From an uncultured Lachnobacterium sp. (lineage in GTDB: Bacteria; Bacillota; Clostridia; Lachnospirales; Lachnospiraceae): a stretch of DNA of 7,805 nt. Positions 1 to 5,388 of the stretch are shown here, in pieces. A program made the position numbers and the translations under genes. The notes beneath the pieces were generated by a model. It had not been told where the DNA came from. It saw only the letters and a program-made list of their open reading frames with translations, and ran no database searches. Numbering within the stretch: the stretch's first letter is position 1; each line of letters starts with the position of its first letter. The DNA is taken from positions 1 through 7,805 of the forward strand of contig URYB01000116.1 in the NCBI GenBank assembly GCA_900552085.1, given 5' to 3'.

Positions 1-1
1 A

Positions 2-1171
2 AAAAAGGAATCCAAAAGCCTTGATTTTATTGGCTTAGAGATTCCGAGAGAATATCTTGGTGAAGCGGAGGTAACAGAGCAGAACAAGCCTTCCAAGCTT
101 GACATCCGTATGAAGTTTCTGGAGGAAACCTCGCCGCTTGGTGCAGCCCATCCGGCGGTGAAACAGTACAACAAATGTATGAGGGGTGCAGGCGATACCG
201 TCCGTTCCATCATCATTTCCGCAAACTCAAGACTTGCCTTTCTGGAAAACAAACAGGTACTCCGTATGATGTCAAAGGATGACTTAAAACTTGCGGAGCT
301 GGGTATCGGTGTGAACGGAGACGGTGAGACAAAGACAGCTCTTTTCTGTGTCATCCCGGATTCTGACAAGTCCTACAACTTTATCATAGGAATGCTCTAC
401 ACACAGATCTTTCAGGAGCTGTACTATCAGGCTGACTTTAACTGCGGCGGCAGACTGCCAATTCATGTGACATTCATGCTGGACGAATTTGCCAATGTCG
501 CATTGCCGGATGACTACTGTTCCCTGCTTTCAACCATGCGAAGCAGGGAGATTTCCAGTATCATCATTATCCAGAACTTTGCACAGCTTAAAGCATTGTT
601 CAAGGATACTTGGGAAACAATCCCCGGCAACTGCGATACGTTTATCTATCTTGGCGGTAACGAACAGAGTACCCATAAGTATGTGTCGGAGCTTCTTGGA
701 AAAGGGACGATTGACAAGAAGTCCAGCGGGGAAACCAAAGGCAGACAGGGCAGCTCCAGCCGGAACTATGATGTACTTGGAAGGGAACTGTTTACCACGG
801 ATGAGGTAAGAAAGCTGGATAACAAGAAATGCCTCATCTTTATCCGTGGATTCGATCCGATTATGGATAACAAGTATATTCCGTTTGCACACCCTGCTTT
901 CTCACAGACCGCAGACGGAAAAGGTAAGCCTTATGTCCATGTCCCTTACAGTCAGGGAAGTGTCAAAGAACAGCCATACAGGATACTGTCACCCAAAGCA
1001 TTAGCCTATTATGAGGGCTTGAAGGAAAAGGGGGAAAATGTCTACATTGACTCTCTGACCTATGAGGAGTTTGGTGTGCTGACAGAGCTTGATATGCGAA
1101 AGCGGTTTTTAAGCCTTGATGAAAAGGAACAGAGGGAGAAGCTTAACAAAGAGCAGGATAATGAATTATAG
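2..1171 (+). CDS. VirD4/TraG-type conjugal coupling protein (CD1115-like), 5'-partial and ending at an amber codon
   Basis: This is the hexameric ATPase that links the relaxase-DNA complex to the type IV secretion channel at the membrane. The frame is open from base 2, so the first ATG at 110 is internal and the N-terminus, including Walker A and the membrane anchor, lies upstream of the window. The Walker B motif FMLDEFAN is visible (Asp-Glu codons at 482-487). It is followed by the SIIIIQNFAQLK strand typical of VirD4/TraG proteins, where the Gln acts as a sensor. The segment RELFTTDEVRKLD and the stretch after it match the end of the ATPase domain in Firmicute ICE coupling proteins. The gene stops at TAG 1169-1171, although the same frame continues open to 1453. 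The product may therefore lack a C-terminal tail of about 93 residues. The family call is firm; whether the shortened protein works is unknown. Confidence 0.93.
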   Translation, partial: KKESKSLDFIGLEIPREYLGEAEVTEQNKPSKLDIRMKFLEETSPLGAAHPAVKQYNKCMRGAGDTVRSIIISANSRLAFLENKQVLRMMSKDDLKLAELGIGVNGDGETKTALFCVIPDSDKSYNFIIGMLYTQIFQELYYQADFNCGGRLPIHVTFMLDEFANVALPDDYCSLLSTMRSREISSIIIIQNFAQLKALFKDTWETIPGNCDTFIYLGGNEQSTHKYVSELLGKGTIDKKSSGETKGRQGSSSRNYDVLGRELFTTDEVRKLDNKKCLIFIRGFDPIMDNKYIPFAHPAFSQTADGKGKPYVHVPYSQGSVKEQPYRILSPKALAYYEGLKEKGENVYIDSLTYEEFGVLTELDMRKRFLSLDEKEQREKLNKEQDNEL

Positions 1172-1453
1172 TATGCACCGGAGGAGGAAGATACTAAAGA
1201 AACCGGAGAGGAAGCAAAGCCTTCCGGTTCCGGTGGGGCAGGCACATCCAAACGCAAGATTGCCGGAGAAGATACCATTATGAACCGTATGGCTCAGTGG
1301 CAGTATTCCAAAGAGCAGAAAGAGGAGCTTCATAAGATGATGGCTCTTGGCATGACAAAGGAAGAAATCCTTGCGGTATTCTATCCGGAAACGGATGTAG
1401 CGAAAATGAGGGAAATCAGACGAACCTACCGGGCGCTTAAAACAAATAGCTAG
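1172..1453 (+). pseudogene. Detached C-terminal tail of the coupling protein, downstream of an in-frame TAG
   Basis: These 93 sense codons, closed by TAG 1451-1453, continue in exactly the same frame as the coupling protein. The translation starts YAPEEEDTKETGEEAKPSG, an acidic Gly/Ser-rich linker. A helical segment follows with EDTIMNRMAQWQYS, KEELHKMMALGMTKEEI and YPETDVAKMREIRRTYRAL. From memory of this family, the linker and helical segment are the usual end of such coupling proteins, a region suited to substrate recognition. The likeliest origin is one base change of GAG (or CAG) to TAG at 1169. The tail could be made by amber suppression, or as a separate 57-residue peptide from ATG 1280, which has only a weak GGAG 11 bases upstream. 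Sequencing error is also possible. Confidence 0.8.
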
Positions 1454-1510
1454 CCATTAGAGGATTTCCAAACTCAGAGCAATAATATTAAATGAAAAGG
1501 AGCTTATAAC

Positions 1511-1801
1511 ATGAAGAAATGGTTAGATAGAAATAAAGTAGCTATGCTTACAGGGGCAGCAATACAAGATGATGAAACATTTAAGTCAGAGGGTGGCTTT
1601 ATTCCTGAGAGAGACCAATATTATTTTCAGATGCAGCAAGGTGGCAATGTCTTTTTGGTTGGTTTTAAGGATTTACTGACATGTTTGAGATTGCTTGAAA
1701 AGATGGGGGAAATTCCTGAAATCGGCGATAAATGGTGGTTGCAGATGTCTACACTTTACGGAAATGATATCCTTATGGTAGAATTTAAGAAAACAAAATA
1801 A
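1511..1801 (+). CDS. Uncharacterised 96-aa protein, first gene of a cargo pair
   Basis: I do not recognise a family. The start is ATG 1511 with AAAAGGAG at 1495-1502, eight bases upstream. The protein is soluble-looking, with no signal peptide or membrane helix. It begins with a basic stretch (MKKWLDRNK), has an aromatic middle (DQYYFQMQQGG, then NVFLVGFKDLL), and ends in a probable helix-strand region (KWWLQMSTLYG, then DILMVEFKKTK). The size and mixed alpha/beta look would suit a small partner, antitoxin or immunity-type protein, but that is only a guess. It lies 57 bases after the tail of the coupling-protein frame and 23 bases before the 299-aa gene, so the two are probably co-transcribed. 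The base composition is clearly AT-richer than the transfer genes on either side, which suggests separate acquisition. Confidence 0.8.
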   Translation: MKKWLDRNKVAMLTGAAIQDDETFKSEGGFIPERDQYYFQMQQGGNVFLVGFKDLLTCLRLLEKMGEIPEIGDKWWLQMSTLYGNDILMVEFKKTK

Positions 1802-1824
1802 AGTCGATCAAAGGAGGCAATATC

Positions 1825-2724
1825 ATGAAAGAGATTAAATTTACCACTAACTATGAACCGGTTTTATCCTTTGCTGATAAGGATTTTAAAACAAAATATG
1901 AAGAGCGGGTTGGGAATAATCTAGGCTATATACAGGTAGTTGATGGAGAGACAAAACACTTAGCGTTATGTCCGAGATGTAATAATCCCGTCGCTATTCT
2001 TGGTATTTACAAGAAAATCGATGTTGCTCCCCATGCAAGACATGCTAAAGGAATTAATATTCCTAATGTAGTTCAGTATGATGAATACAAGTTTCAGAAT
2101 TGCCCTTATCACAAAAAAAGAGCTAATTATATAAAAGAATATGTTCCTGAGACAGAAGAACCACAAAGACAGGAATTATTTAAGATTGCTAAAGAGCATT
2201 ATGATAAAGCTATCTATTTGTTGCAAGAGGAAACAGGTATTTATATAACTCTTACTATGGCTGAAACTCTCGCAGAAAACTATGTAGTCATGCGAGCGTA
2301 TAATTATATTGATGCAACGATTTATAATATACCGTGGTACTTAATCTACAGTTTCGCTGGTTTTCCGTTGTATCACATGATAATAAGGAAAAACACCACA
2401 TTATACAGACATCTTACCCAGCTTGGATTGATTCTAAAAGATAGTAAAGTCAAAGGACATGTTTATTTAGAAAATAATGAAGGTTACTTGCTTACAGCCA
2501 CGAATTACAGATATGTGGTAGATGAAAACGATAACCTTAACGAGTGGTTGGATTTTTCGATTATACGCCCAGATGCCACTGTGACAGATACTCTCTTATA
2601 TGTTCCAGTAGATCGATTTTCCGTCAGCGTAGATTCGTATCATTTTGGTAATTTGTTTAATTATCAAAATTGGAGCCCGCGGCAGAACGTGTTAGATATC
2701 GCTAAAAGATATATGAACCCGTGA
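1825..2724 (+). CDS. Uncharacterised 299-aa protein with paired Cys/His zinc-type motifs, second gene of a cargo pair
   Basis: Function unknown. The start is ATG 1825 with AAAGGAGG at 1810-1817, seven bases upstream, and the stop is TGA 2722-2724. The N-terminal third carries three regularly spaced pairs of possible metal ligands: C49-x2-C52 (LCPRCNNPV), H70-x2-H73 (APHARHAKG) and C93-x2-H96 (NCPYHKK). This resembles the zinc-ribbon-like heads with a CPxC then HxxH pattern seen at the start of CoiA-like and some uncharacterised mobile-element proteins, though I cannot assign one. Residues 110-155 look helical. Residues 167-187 are aromatic and hydrophobic (YNIPWYLIYSFAGFPLYH), either a buried core or a weak membrane contact. 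The C-terminal part is beta-rich with no motif I know. The gene is AT-rich, with many ATA, AGA and TTA codons, unlike the transfer genes. Its stop codon overlaps the promoter for the next operon. Confidence 0.85.
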   Translation: MKEIKFTTNYEPVLSFADKDFKTKYEERVGNNLGYIQVVDGETKHLALCPRCNNPVAILGIYKKIDVAPHARHAKGINIPNVVQYDEYKFQNCPYHKKRANYIKEYVPETEEPQRQELFKIAKEHYDKAIYLLQEETGIYITLTMAETLAENYVVMRAYNYIDATIYNIPWYLIYSFAGFPLYHMIIRKNTTLYRHLTQLGLILKDSKVKGHVYLENNEGYLLTATNYRYVVDENDNLNEWLDFSIIRPDATVTDTLLYVPVDRFSVSVDSYHFGNLFNYQNWSPRQNVLDIAKRYMNP

Positions 2725-2730
2725 TATAAT
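2722..2730 (+). promoter_or_regulatory. Extended -10 promoter of the pore operon leader
   Basis: TGATATAAT contains a consensus TATAAT (2725-2730) preceded by TG at the extended -10 position. No good -35 box is seen at 16-18 bases upstream, which an extended -10 can tolerate. Transcription would begin near 2737. The TGA is also the stop codon of the 299-aa gene. This would give the leader and pore operon their own start, separate from the cargo genes. It is inferred from sequence alone. Confidence 0.5.
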
Positions 2731-2783
2731 ATGTGTGACATTTTCTGTACTGTAGGGAAGGCAGGATGCTTACGAGTGGAATA

Positions 2784-2855
2784 ATGGAAGTAGTATTAAA
2801 TGAATATTTGATGAATGATAAAGCAGACCAATTTGGGCTGCTTTTTTGTGCTTAA
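2784..2855 (+). CDS. Possible 23-codon leader peptide
   Basis: An ATG at 2784 opens a frame of 23 sense codons (MEVVLNEYLMNDKADQFGLLFCA) ending at TAA 2853-2855. A weak GAGTGGA lies just upstream. The frame runs straight through the intrinsic terminator at 2820-2847, so a translating ribosome would cover both arms of the hairpin. That arrangement suits a leader peptide controlling termination, but such a short ORF could also be chance. Confidence 0.35.
   Translation: MEVVLNEYLMNDKADQFGLLFCA
2820..2847 (+). terminator. Intrinsic terminator in the leader
   Basis: AAAGCAG (2820-2826) pairs with CTGCTTT (2838-2844). An A/G mismatch and an inner CC/GG pair close an AATTT loop. The 3' arm runs into six T's (2842-2847). 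It lies about 85 bases after the predicted transcription start and 220 bases before the Maff2 gene. It could end cargo transcripts, act as an attenuator for the pore operon, or both. Confidence 0.7.
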
Positions 2856-2866
2856 AAGGAGGTGAT
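2856..2866 (+). promoter_or_regulatory. Near-perfect Shine-Dalgarno sequence without a standard start codon
   Basis: AAGGAGGTGAT is complementary to the 3' end of 16S rRNA over 11 bases, yet no ATG, GTG or TTG follows at the usual distance. The frame beginning with the GTG inside the motif (2862) is open to TAA 2940-2942 (26 codons), and ATT 2865 and ATA 2874 lie in it. It may be a ribosome docking site within the leader or may start a short non-standard leader peptide. Confidence 0.45.
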
Positions 2867-2880
2867 TCAAGGCATAACGC

Positions 2881-2927
2881 ACCGGAGAAAGCCCGGTTTA
2901 CTTTCATTACGGGGAAGTCCCGTTTTT
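2881..2927 (+). terminator. Tandem hairpins ending in a terminator-like stem and T-run
   Basis: The first hairpin is ACCGG (2881-2885) with CCGGT (2893-2897). The second is ACGGG (2909-2913), loop GAAGT, CCCGT (2919-2923), running into TTTTT (2923-2927). CCCG at 2892-2895 can instead pair with CGGG at 2910-2913. This gives a 1:2 / 2:3 / 3:4 layout like a transcription attenuator, although the 2:3 pairing is only four base pairs. Confidence 0.5.
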
Positions 2928-2943
2928 ATAGATAACAGATAAC

Positions 2944-3018
2944 AAGACAGAAAGGGATGTGTACCATTCCATTCGGAGATTGAGCCGGATTGGAATGATA
3001 TAGATTCCTTTCCGTCTT
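2944..3018 (+). promoter_or_regulatory. Long imperfect RNA hairpin in the 5' leader of the pore operon
   Basis: The paired arms are AAGAC (2944-2948) with GTCTT (3014-3018), GAAAGG (2950-2955) with CCTTTC (3007-3012), CATTCCA (2965-2971) with TGGAATG (2991-2997), and TTCGG (2972-2976) with CCGGA (2985-2989) using one G-U pair and a bulged T. A symmetric 9/9-base internal loop separates the lower and upper stems, and the apical loop is AGATTGAG. It carries no T-run, so it is not a terminator. A structured regulatory element is likelier, though a DNA-level role is possible. Confidence 0.6.
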
Positions 3019-3029
3019 AGTCTTCATAA

Positions 3030-3053
3030 TTTCTGTCCAACACAGAAAAGGAG
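3030..3053 (+). promoter_or_regulatory. Hairpin touching the Maff2 ribosome binding site
   Basis: TTTCTGT (3030-3036) and ACAGAAA (3042-3048) form a 7-bp stem with loop CCAAC. Its 3' arm shares A's with the Shine-Dalgarno sequence AAAAGGAG (3046-3053), so folding could limit ribosome access. TTTCTGTC (3030-3037) can also pair with GACAGAAA (2946-2953), the lower arm of the long hairpin, giving an alternative fold. Confidence 0.5.
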
Positions 3054-3063
3054 ATTAAAGATT

Positions 3064-3423
3064 ATGCGTAAAAATGAAGTTGCAGTAGTAGAAAAGAAGG
3101 AAAACAAAGGATTATCCAAAGTAAAGAAGGCAGTAGCAGCGGCTTGCAGTGCAGGTTATATGGCATTAAATACCATGCCCATGACAGTTTTTGCGGCAGG
3201 CGGTGATACCAGTGCCATTACACAGCCTCTTGATAACTTGAAAACCCTTGTTATTGCCATTATCGGTGCAGTGGGCGTCATCATCCTTGCCAAGAATGTC
3301 ATGGAGTTTGCACAGGCATACCAGCAGCAGGATTCTTCCACAATGAACTCTGCCTTAAAGGGTATCGTTGCCGGAGTCATGATGGCAGGTATTTCCACAG
3401 TTCTTACCTTCCTTGGATTTTAA
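3064..3423 (+). CDS. Maff2-family mobile element membrane protein, possible pilin-like subunit
   Basis: This 119-aa protein starts at ATG 3064 with AAAAGGAG ten bases upstream. The N-terminus is long and basic (VEKKENKG, LSKVKK, to about residue 22). It leads into a hydrophobic stretch that ends in a signal-peptidase-like site near residues 42-46 (TVFAAGG). Two membrane helices follow, about 60-80 (TLVIAIIGAVGVIILAKNV) and 100-119 (GIVAGVMMAGISTVLTFLGF), separated by a short polar loop. Maff2 proteins sit directly before the VirB6-like gene in Tn1549-type elements, as here. The layout of signal peptide plus two helices is that of VirB2/TrbC pilins, so a pilus or channel subunit role is a reasonable inference, not an established one. 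It is the first gene of the pore operon and follows a structured leader. Confidence 0.88.
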   Translation: MRKNEVAVVEKKENKGLSKVKKAVAAACSAGYMALNTMPMTVFAAGGDTSAITQPLDNLKTLVIAIIGAVGVIILAKNVMEFAQAYQQQDSSTMNSALKGIVAGVMMAGISTVLTFLGF

Positions 3424-3498
3424 GAAGCATGAAGTCTTTATCACGGAGGGAGGCAGGAACTGTCCGTCCTCTCATGGAAGGAAAGAGGTGAACGATAA

Positions 3499-4341
3499 GT
3501 GGATATTTTCAAGCTAGGGGATAAGATACTTGCCCTTTTGGAGATGGTATTTGGCTTCTGGAATAATCAGGTCAGCCTTGTATTCTCCATGTTAGGTCAG
3601 TCCCCGGTAAATTTTAAAGGAGGCGGTCCGTGGCAGGTTGTGGAGAGCATTGAACCGATATTTGTCGGCGTTGGTTCTTCCCTTGTGGTTTTGTTCTTTG
3701 TCATCGGGTTCTGCTCGGAGAGTGTGGATGTCAGAGAGGAGATGCGTTTTGAAGTCATCCTGCGTATGCTGATCCGTCTTGGTCTTGCCGAGTGGTTTGT
3801 GGCAAACAATGTCACAATAATGAAAGCATTTTTTTCAACGATAGGAAACCTTGTCAATGCCTTGTCAGCGGGGCAGTATACGACGCTTACCATTGACAGC
3901 ACACAGGCAGAGGTCATCAAGAATCTGGGATTTGGAGAGAGCCTGATTATGTTGATATTGGCGGCATTATTAAGTGTCATTGTCATTATCTGCGGCTTTT
4001 TTATGATATATACTGTCTATTTTCGGTTTTTGAAAATCATGGTAATTGTGCCTATTGGTTCCATTGCTTTCTCCACAATGGCGGGCAACCGAAATGTGGC
4101 TCATACAGCAAGCACCTACACGCAAAATATTCTGTCAGAGGTGTTTGAGGCGGTCACAATTGCACTTGCCATTGTTATCTGTAATGCCTTTATCAGTGCA
4201 GGCTTACCGTCATTTACCGGAAACTATGCGGATTGGGCGCAAACTCTTATTTATCTGTGTGAGATGACCTTTACCATAGCACTAACGGTAGGAAGCGTAA
4301 AAGGAGCGCAGTCACTCACCAGCAAGGCACTTGGATTATAA
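3499..4341 (+). CDS. VirB6/TrbL-like conjugal transfer membrane protein (CD1112-like)
   Basis: This is a polytopic inner-membrane component of the mating channel. The start is GTG 3499 with AAAGAGGTG ending nine bases upstream, and the protein is 280 aa. Membrane segments are visible at about 53-72 (FVGVGSSLVVLFFVIGF), 147-173, 178-195, 217-234 and 249-268. Polar and glycine-rich loops lie between them, and an amphipathic helix rich in Arg and Glu lies around 76-95. The pattern, including MVIVPIGSIAFSTMAG and the C-terminal KGAQSLTSKALGL, fits the VirB6/TrbL-like family of Firmicute ICEs. The neighbours (Maff2 before, PrgI and VirB4 after) agree. The stop TAA 4339-4341 overlaps the ribosome site of the next gene, indicating co-transcription. 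The 75-base gap upstream is purine-rich and shows no clear terminator. Confidence 0.9.
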   Translation: MDIFKLGDKILALLEMVFGFWNNQVSLVFSMLGQSPVNFKGGGPWQVVESIEPIFVGVGSSLVVLFFVIGFCSESVDVREEMRFEVILRMLIRLGLAEWFVANNVTIMKAFFSTIGNLVNALSAGQYTTLTIDSTQAEVIKNLGFGESLIMLILAALLSVIVIICGFFMIYTVYFRFLKIMVIVPIGSIAFSTMAGNRNVAHTASTYTQNILSEVFEAVTIALAIVICNAFISAGLPSFTGNYADWAQTLIYLCEMTFTIALTVGSVKGAQSLTSKALGL

Positions 4342-4354
4342 GGAGGAAAAGTAG

Positions 4355-4777
4355 ATGCAGAAAGAAACACATGAAACACAGAACAGCCTGATCTATCATT
4401 CAGAGTATGGAGGGGATTCAGAAATTCAGCTTGAAGTCCAGCAGTATGCGAACAATGGCAGAATTGCAATCTCCATGTTAACCAATGAGGAGGGATACCC
4501 GGAACATTACGGAAGTCTGACTGTAAATATTGATGCACCGGCACCGGCTTACTGTGGATATCTGGATACCAACAATCTTTCCAATGCGGAAAAGTTTGTG
4601 ACGGAGAATGGTTTGGGTGAATTTACGGGGCTTACAGGCAGAAGCGGTTTTTGTGTATTTCCCCTTTATCTGTTCAATGCCGAGAAGTTTAGGGAGTTAT
4701 GTCCTGAACAGATGGCAGCTTACGAGCATAGCATCGGGACGGATGCAAAAAAGCCGGAAAAAGAAAAGAGCAGATAG
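4355..4777 (+). CDS. DUF4313-like conjugative element protein
   Basis: This 140-aa soluble protein starts at ATG 4355 with AGGAGG (4341-4346) overlapping the previous stop codon. It has no signal peptide or membrane helix. The N-terminal part contains SEYGGDSEIQLEVQQYANN, then a beta-rich stretch (GRIAISMLTNEEGYPEHYGS, LTVNIDAP). The middle is CGYLDTNNLSNAEKFVTENG, and a lysine-rich tail closes it (DAKKPEKEKSR). From memory, this matches the DUF4313 family of ICE-encoded proteins, whose function is unknown. Position inside the pore operon, 13 bases after the VirB6-like gene and 12 before PrgI, suggests a role in transfer or its control. The gene is certain; the family name less so. Confidence 0.8.
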   Translation: MQKETHETQNSLIYHSEYGGDSEIQLEVQQYANNGRIAISMLTNEEGYPEHYGSLTVNIDAPAPAYCGYLDTNNLSNAEKFVTENGLGEFTGLTGRSGFCVFPLYLFNAEKFRELCPEQMAAYEHSIGTDAKKPEKEKSR

Positions 4778-4789
4778 GAGGCAGAAACA

Positions 4790-5293
4790 ATGGTAATTGA
4801 GATTAACAAGGACATTGACCGCTACAAGGAGTCGGTGGTCATGGGACTTACCGCAAAGCAGCTTATCTTTTCCGTGGCTTCGGTGGTGGCGGGGGGAAGC
4901 ATTGTACTTCTTCTGTACCGCTATATCGGATTAACGCCCAGCGTATATGTGGCAATCCCGGTGGTGGCACCGATTGCACTTGGAGGGTTTTACAGCTTTA
5001 ACGGTATGAGCTTTTATGAAGTCATGGGAAGAAAGATGCGTATGCTCTTTGCAAATCATCCACTGACCTATGTTTCAACGGAAGGTGAGGCAGTTATAAA
5101 AGAGTGCCAGCAGGAAGAAGCAGCAAAGACTGTGGCAGAGAAAAAGAAAAAGGGAGGTAAAGCTCCCCAGACAAAAGGAAATCAGGAGGAATTTGAAGCT
5201 ATGAAGAAAAAAACAAAGAAAATGATGCTTGGTCTTGTGGCAGCACTTGTAGCTGCTGTTATCTGTGCGGTGATTTACGAGGCAAAACACTAA
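4790..5293 (+). CDS. PrgI/VirB3-like conjugal transfer membrane protein with extended C-terminus
   Basis: This is a small membrane component that pairs with the VirB4 ATPase in Gram-positive type IV secretion systems. The start is ATG 4790; AGGAGG (4776-4781) overlaps the preceding stop, with an eight-base gap. The protein is 167 aa. The N-terminus INKDIDRYKESVVMGLTAKQ followed by two membrane helices (about 24-44 and 50-70) and NGMSFYEVMGRKMRMLF is typical of PrgI. After residue 105 comes a charged Lys/Glu-rich linker and then a third helix (about 146-163, MLGLVAALVAAVICAVIYEA). As I recall, many PrgI proteins are shorter and lack this last part. An internal ATG at 5201 (Met138) with AGGAGGA at 5184-5190 could give a separate 30-residue peptide. 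The next gene is the VirB4 ATPase, as expected. Confidence 0.9.
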   Translation: MVIEINKDIDRYKESVVMGLTAKQLIFSVASVVAGGSIVLLLYRYIGLTPSVYVAIPVVAPIALGGFYSFNGMSFYEVMGRKMRMLFANHPLTYVSTEGEAVIKECQQEEAAKTVAEKKKKGGKAPQTKGNQEEFEAMKKKTKKMMLGLVAALVAAVICAVIYEAKH

Positions 5294-5350
5294 GAAGTAA
5301 CAGAAGGTAAGTAACTACCGACCTTTCACGGTTGGACAGTTCTGGTTTTA

Positions 5351-5383
5351 GCGGCCGGGATTGTCCGGCTGCGGAAAGAGAGG
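5351..5383 (+). promoter_or_regulatory. Stable hairpin just before the VirB4 ribosome site
   Basis: GCGGCCGG (5351-5358) pairs with CCGGCTGC (5365-5372), eight base pairs with one G-U, around the loop GATTGT. It ends five bases before GAGAGG (5378-5383), the likely ribosome site for the TTG start at 5389. There is no T-run, so it is not a terminator. It may set the level of VirB4 translation or protect a processed mRNA end. Confidence 0.5.
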
Positions 5384-5388
5384 TCAAA

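Noticed and set aside
530..892. Open frames on the - strand within the coupling-protein gene
   Set aside because: They are shadows of a well-supported gene, with no ribosome sites and low-complexity or unlikely protein sequence. The same holds for - strand frames at 3597-3986, 5075-5290 and 6139-6498.
1169..1171. Pyrrolysine or selenocysteine-type recoding at the amber codon
   Set aside because: Coupling proteins are not known to use either residue, UAG is not a selenocysteine codon, and no recoding signal is apparent. A point mutation is simpler.
1173..1282. An ATG at 1173 directly after the amber codon opens a short frame
   Set aside because: It is out of frame with the family-like tail, runs about 36 Arg/Lys/Pro-rich codons to a TGA, and has no ribosome site of its own.
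2725..3063. Retron, group II intron or CRISPR in the structured non-coding stretch
   Set aside because: No reverse transcriptase gene is present, there is no GUGYG intron start or domain V-like hairpin, and no spaced repeats.
3424..3498. GC-rich purine/pyrimidine hairpin between Maff2 and the VirB6-like gene as a terminator
   Set aside because: Pairing is patchy and no T-run follows. The genes are probably co-transcribed.
4046..4267. 73-codon + strand frame inside the VirB6-like gene
   Set aside because: It lies fully within a conserved membrane-protein gene in another frame, and has no good ribosome site.
5332..5388. VirB4 start at TTG 5332
   Set aside because: There is no ribosome site before it, the extra 19 residues come from a GC-rich hairpin, and TTG 5389 has GAGAGG at the right distance and the expected N-terminal motif.
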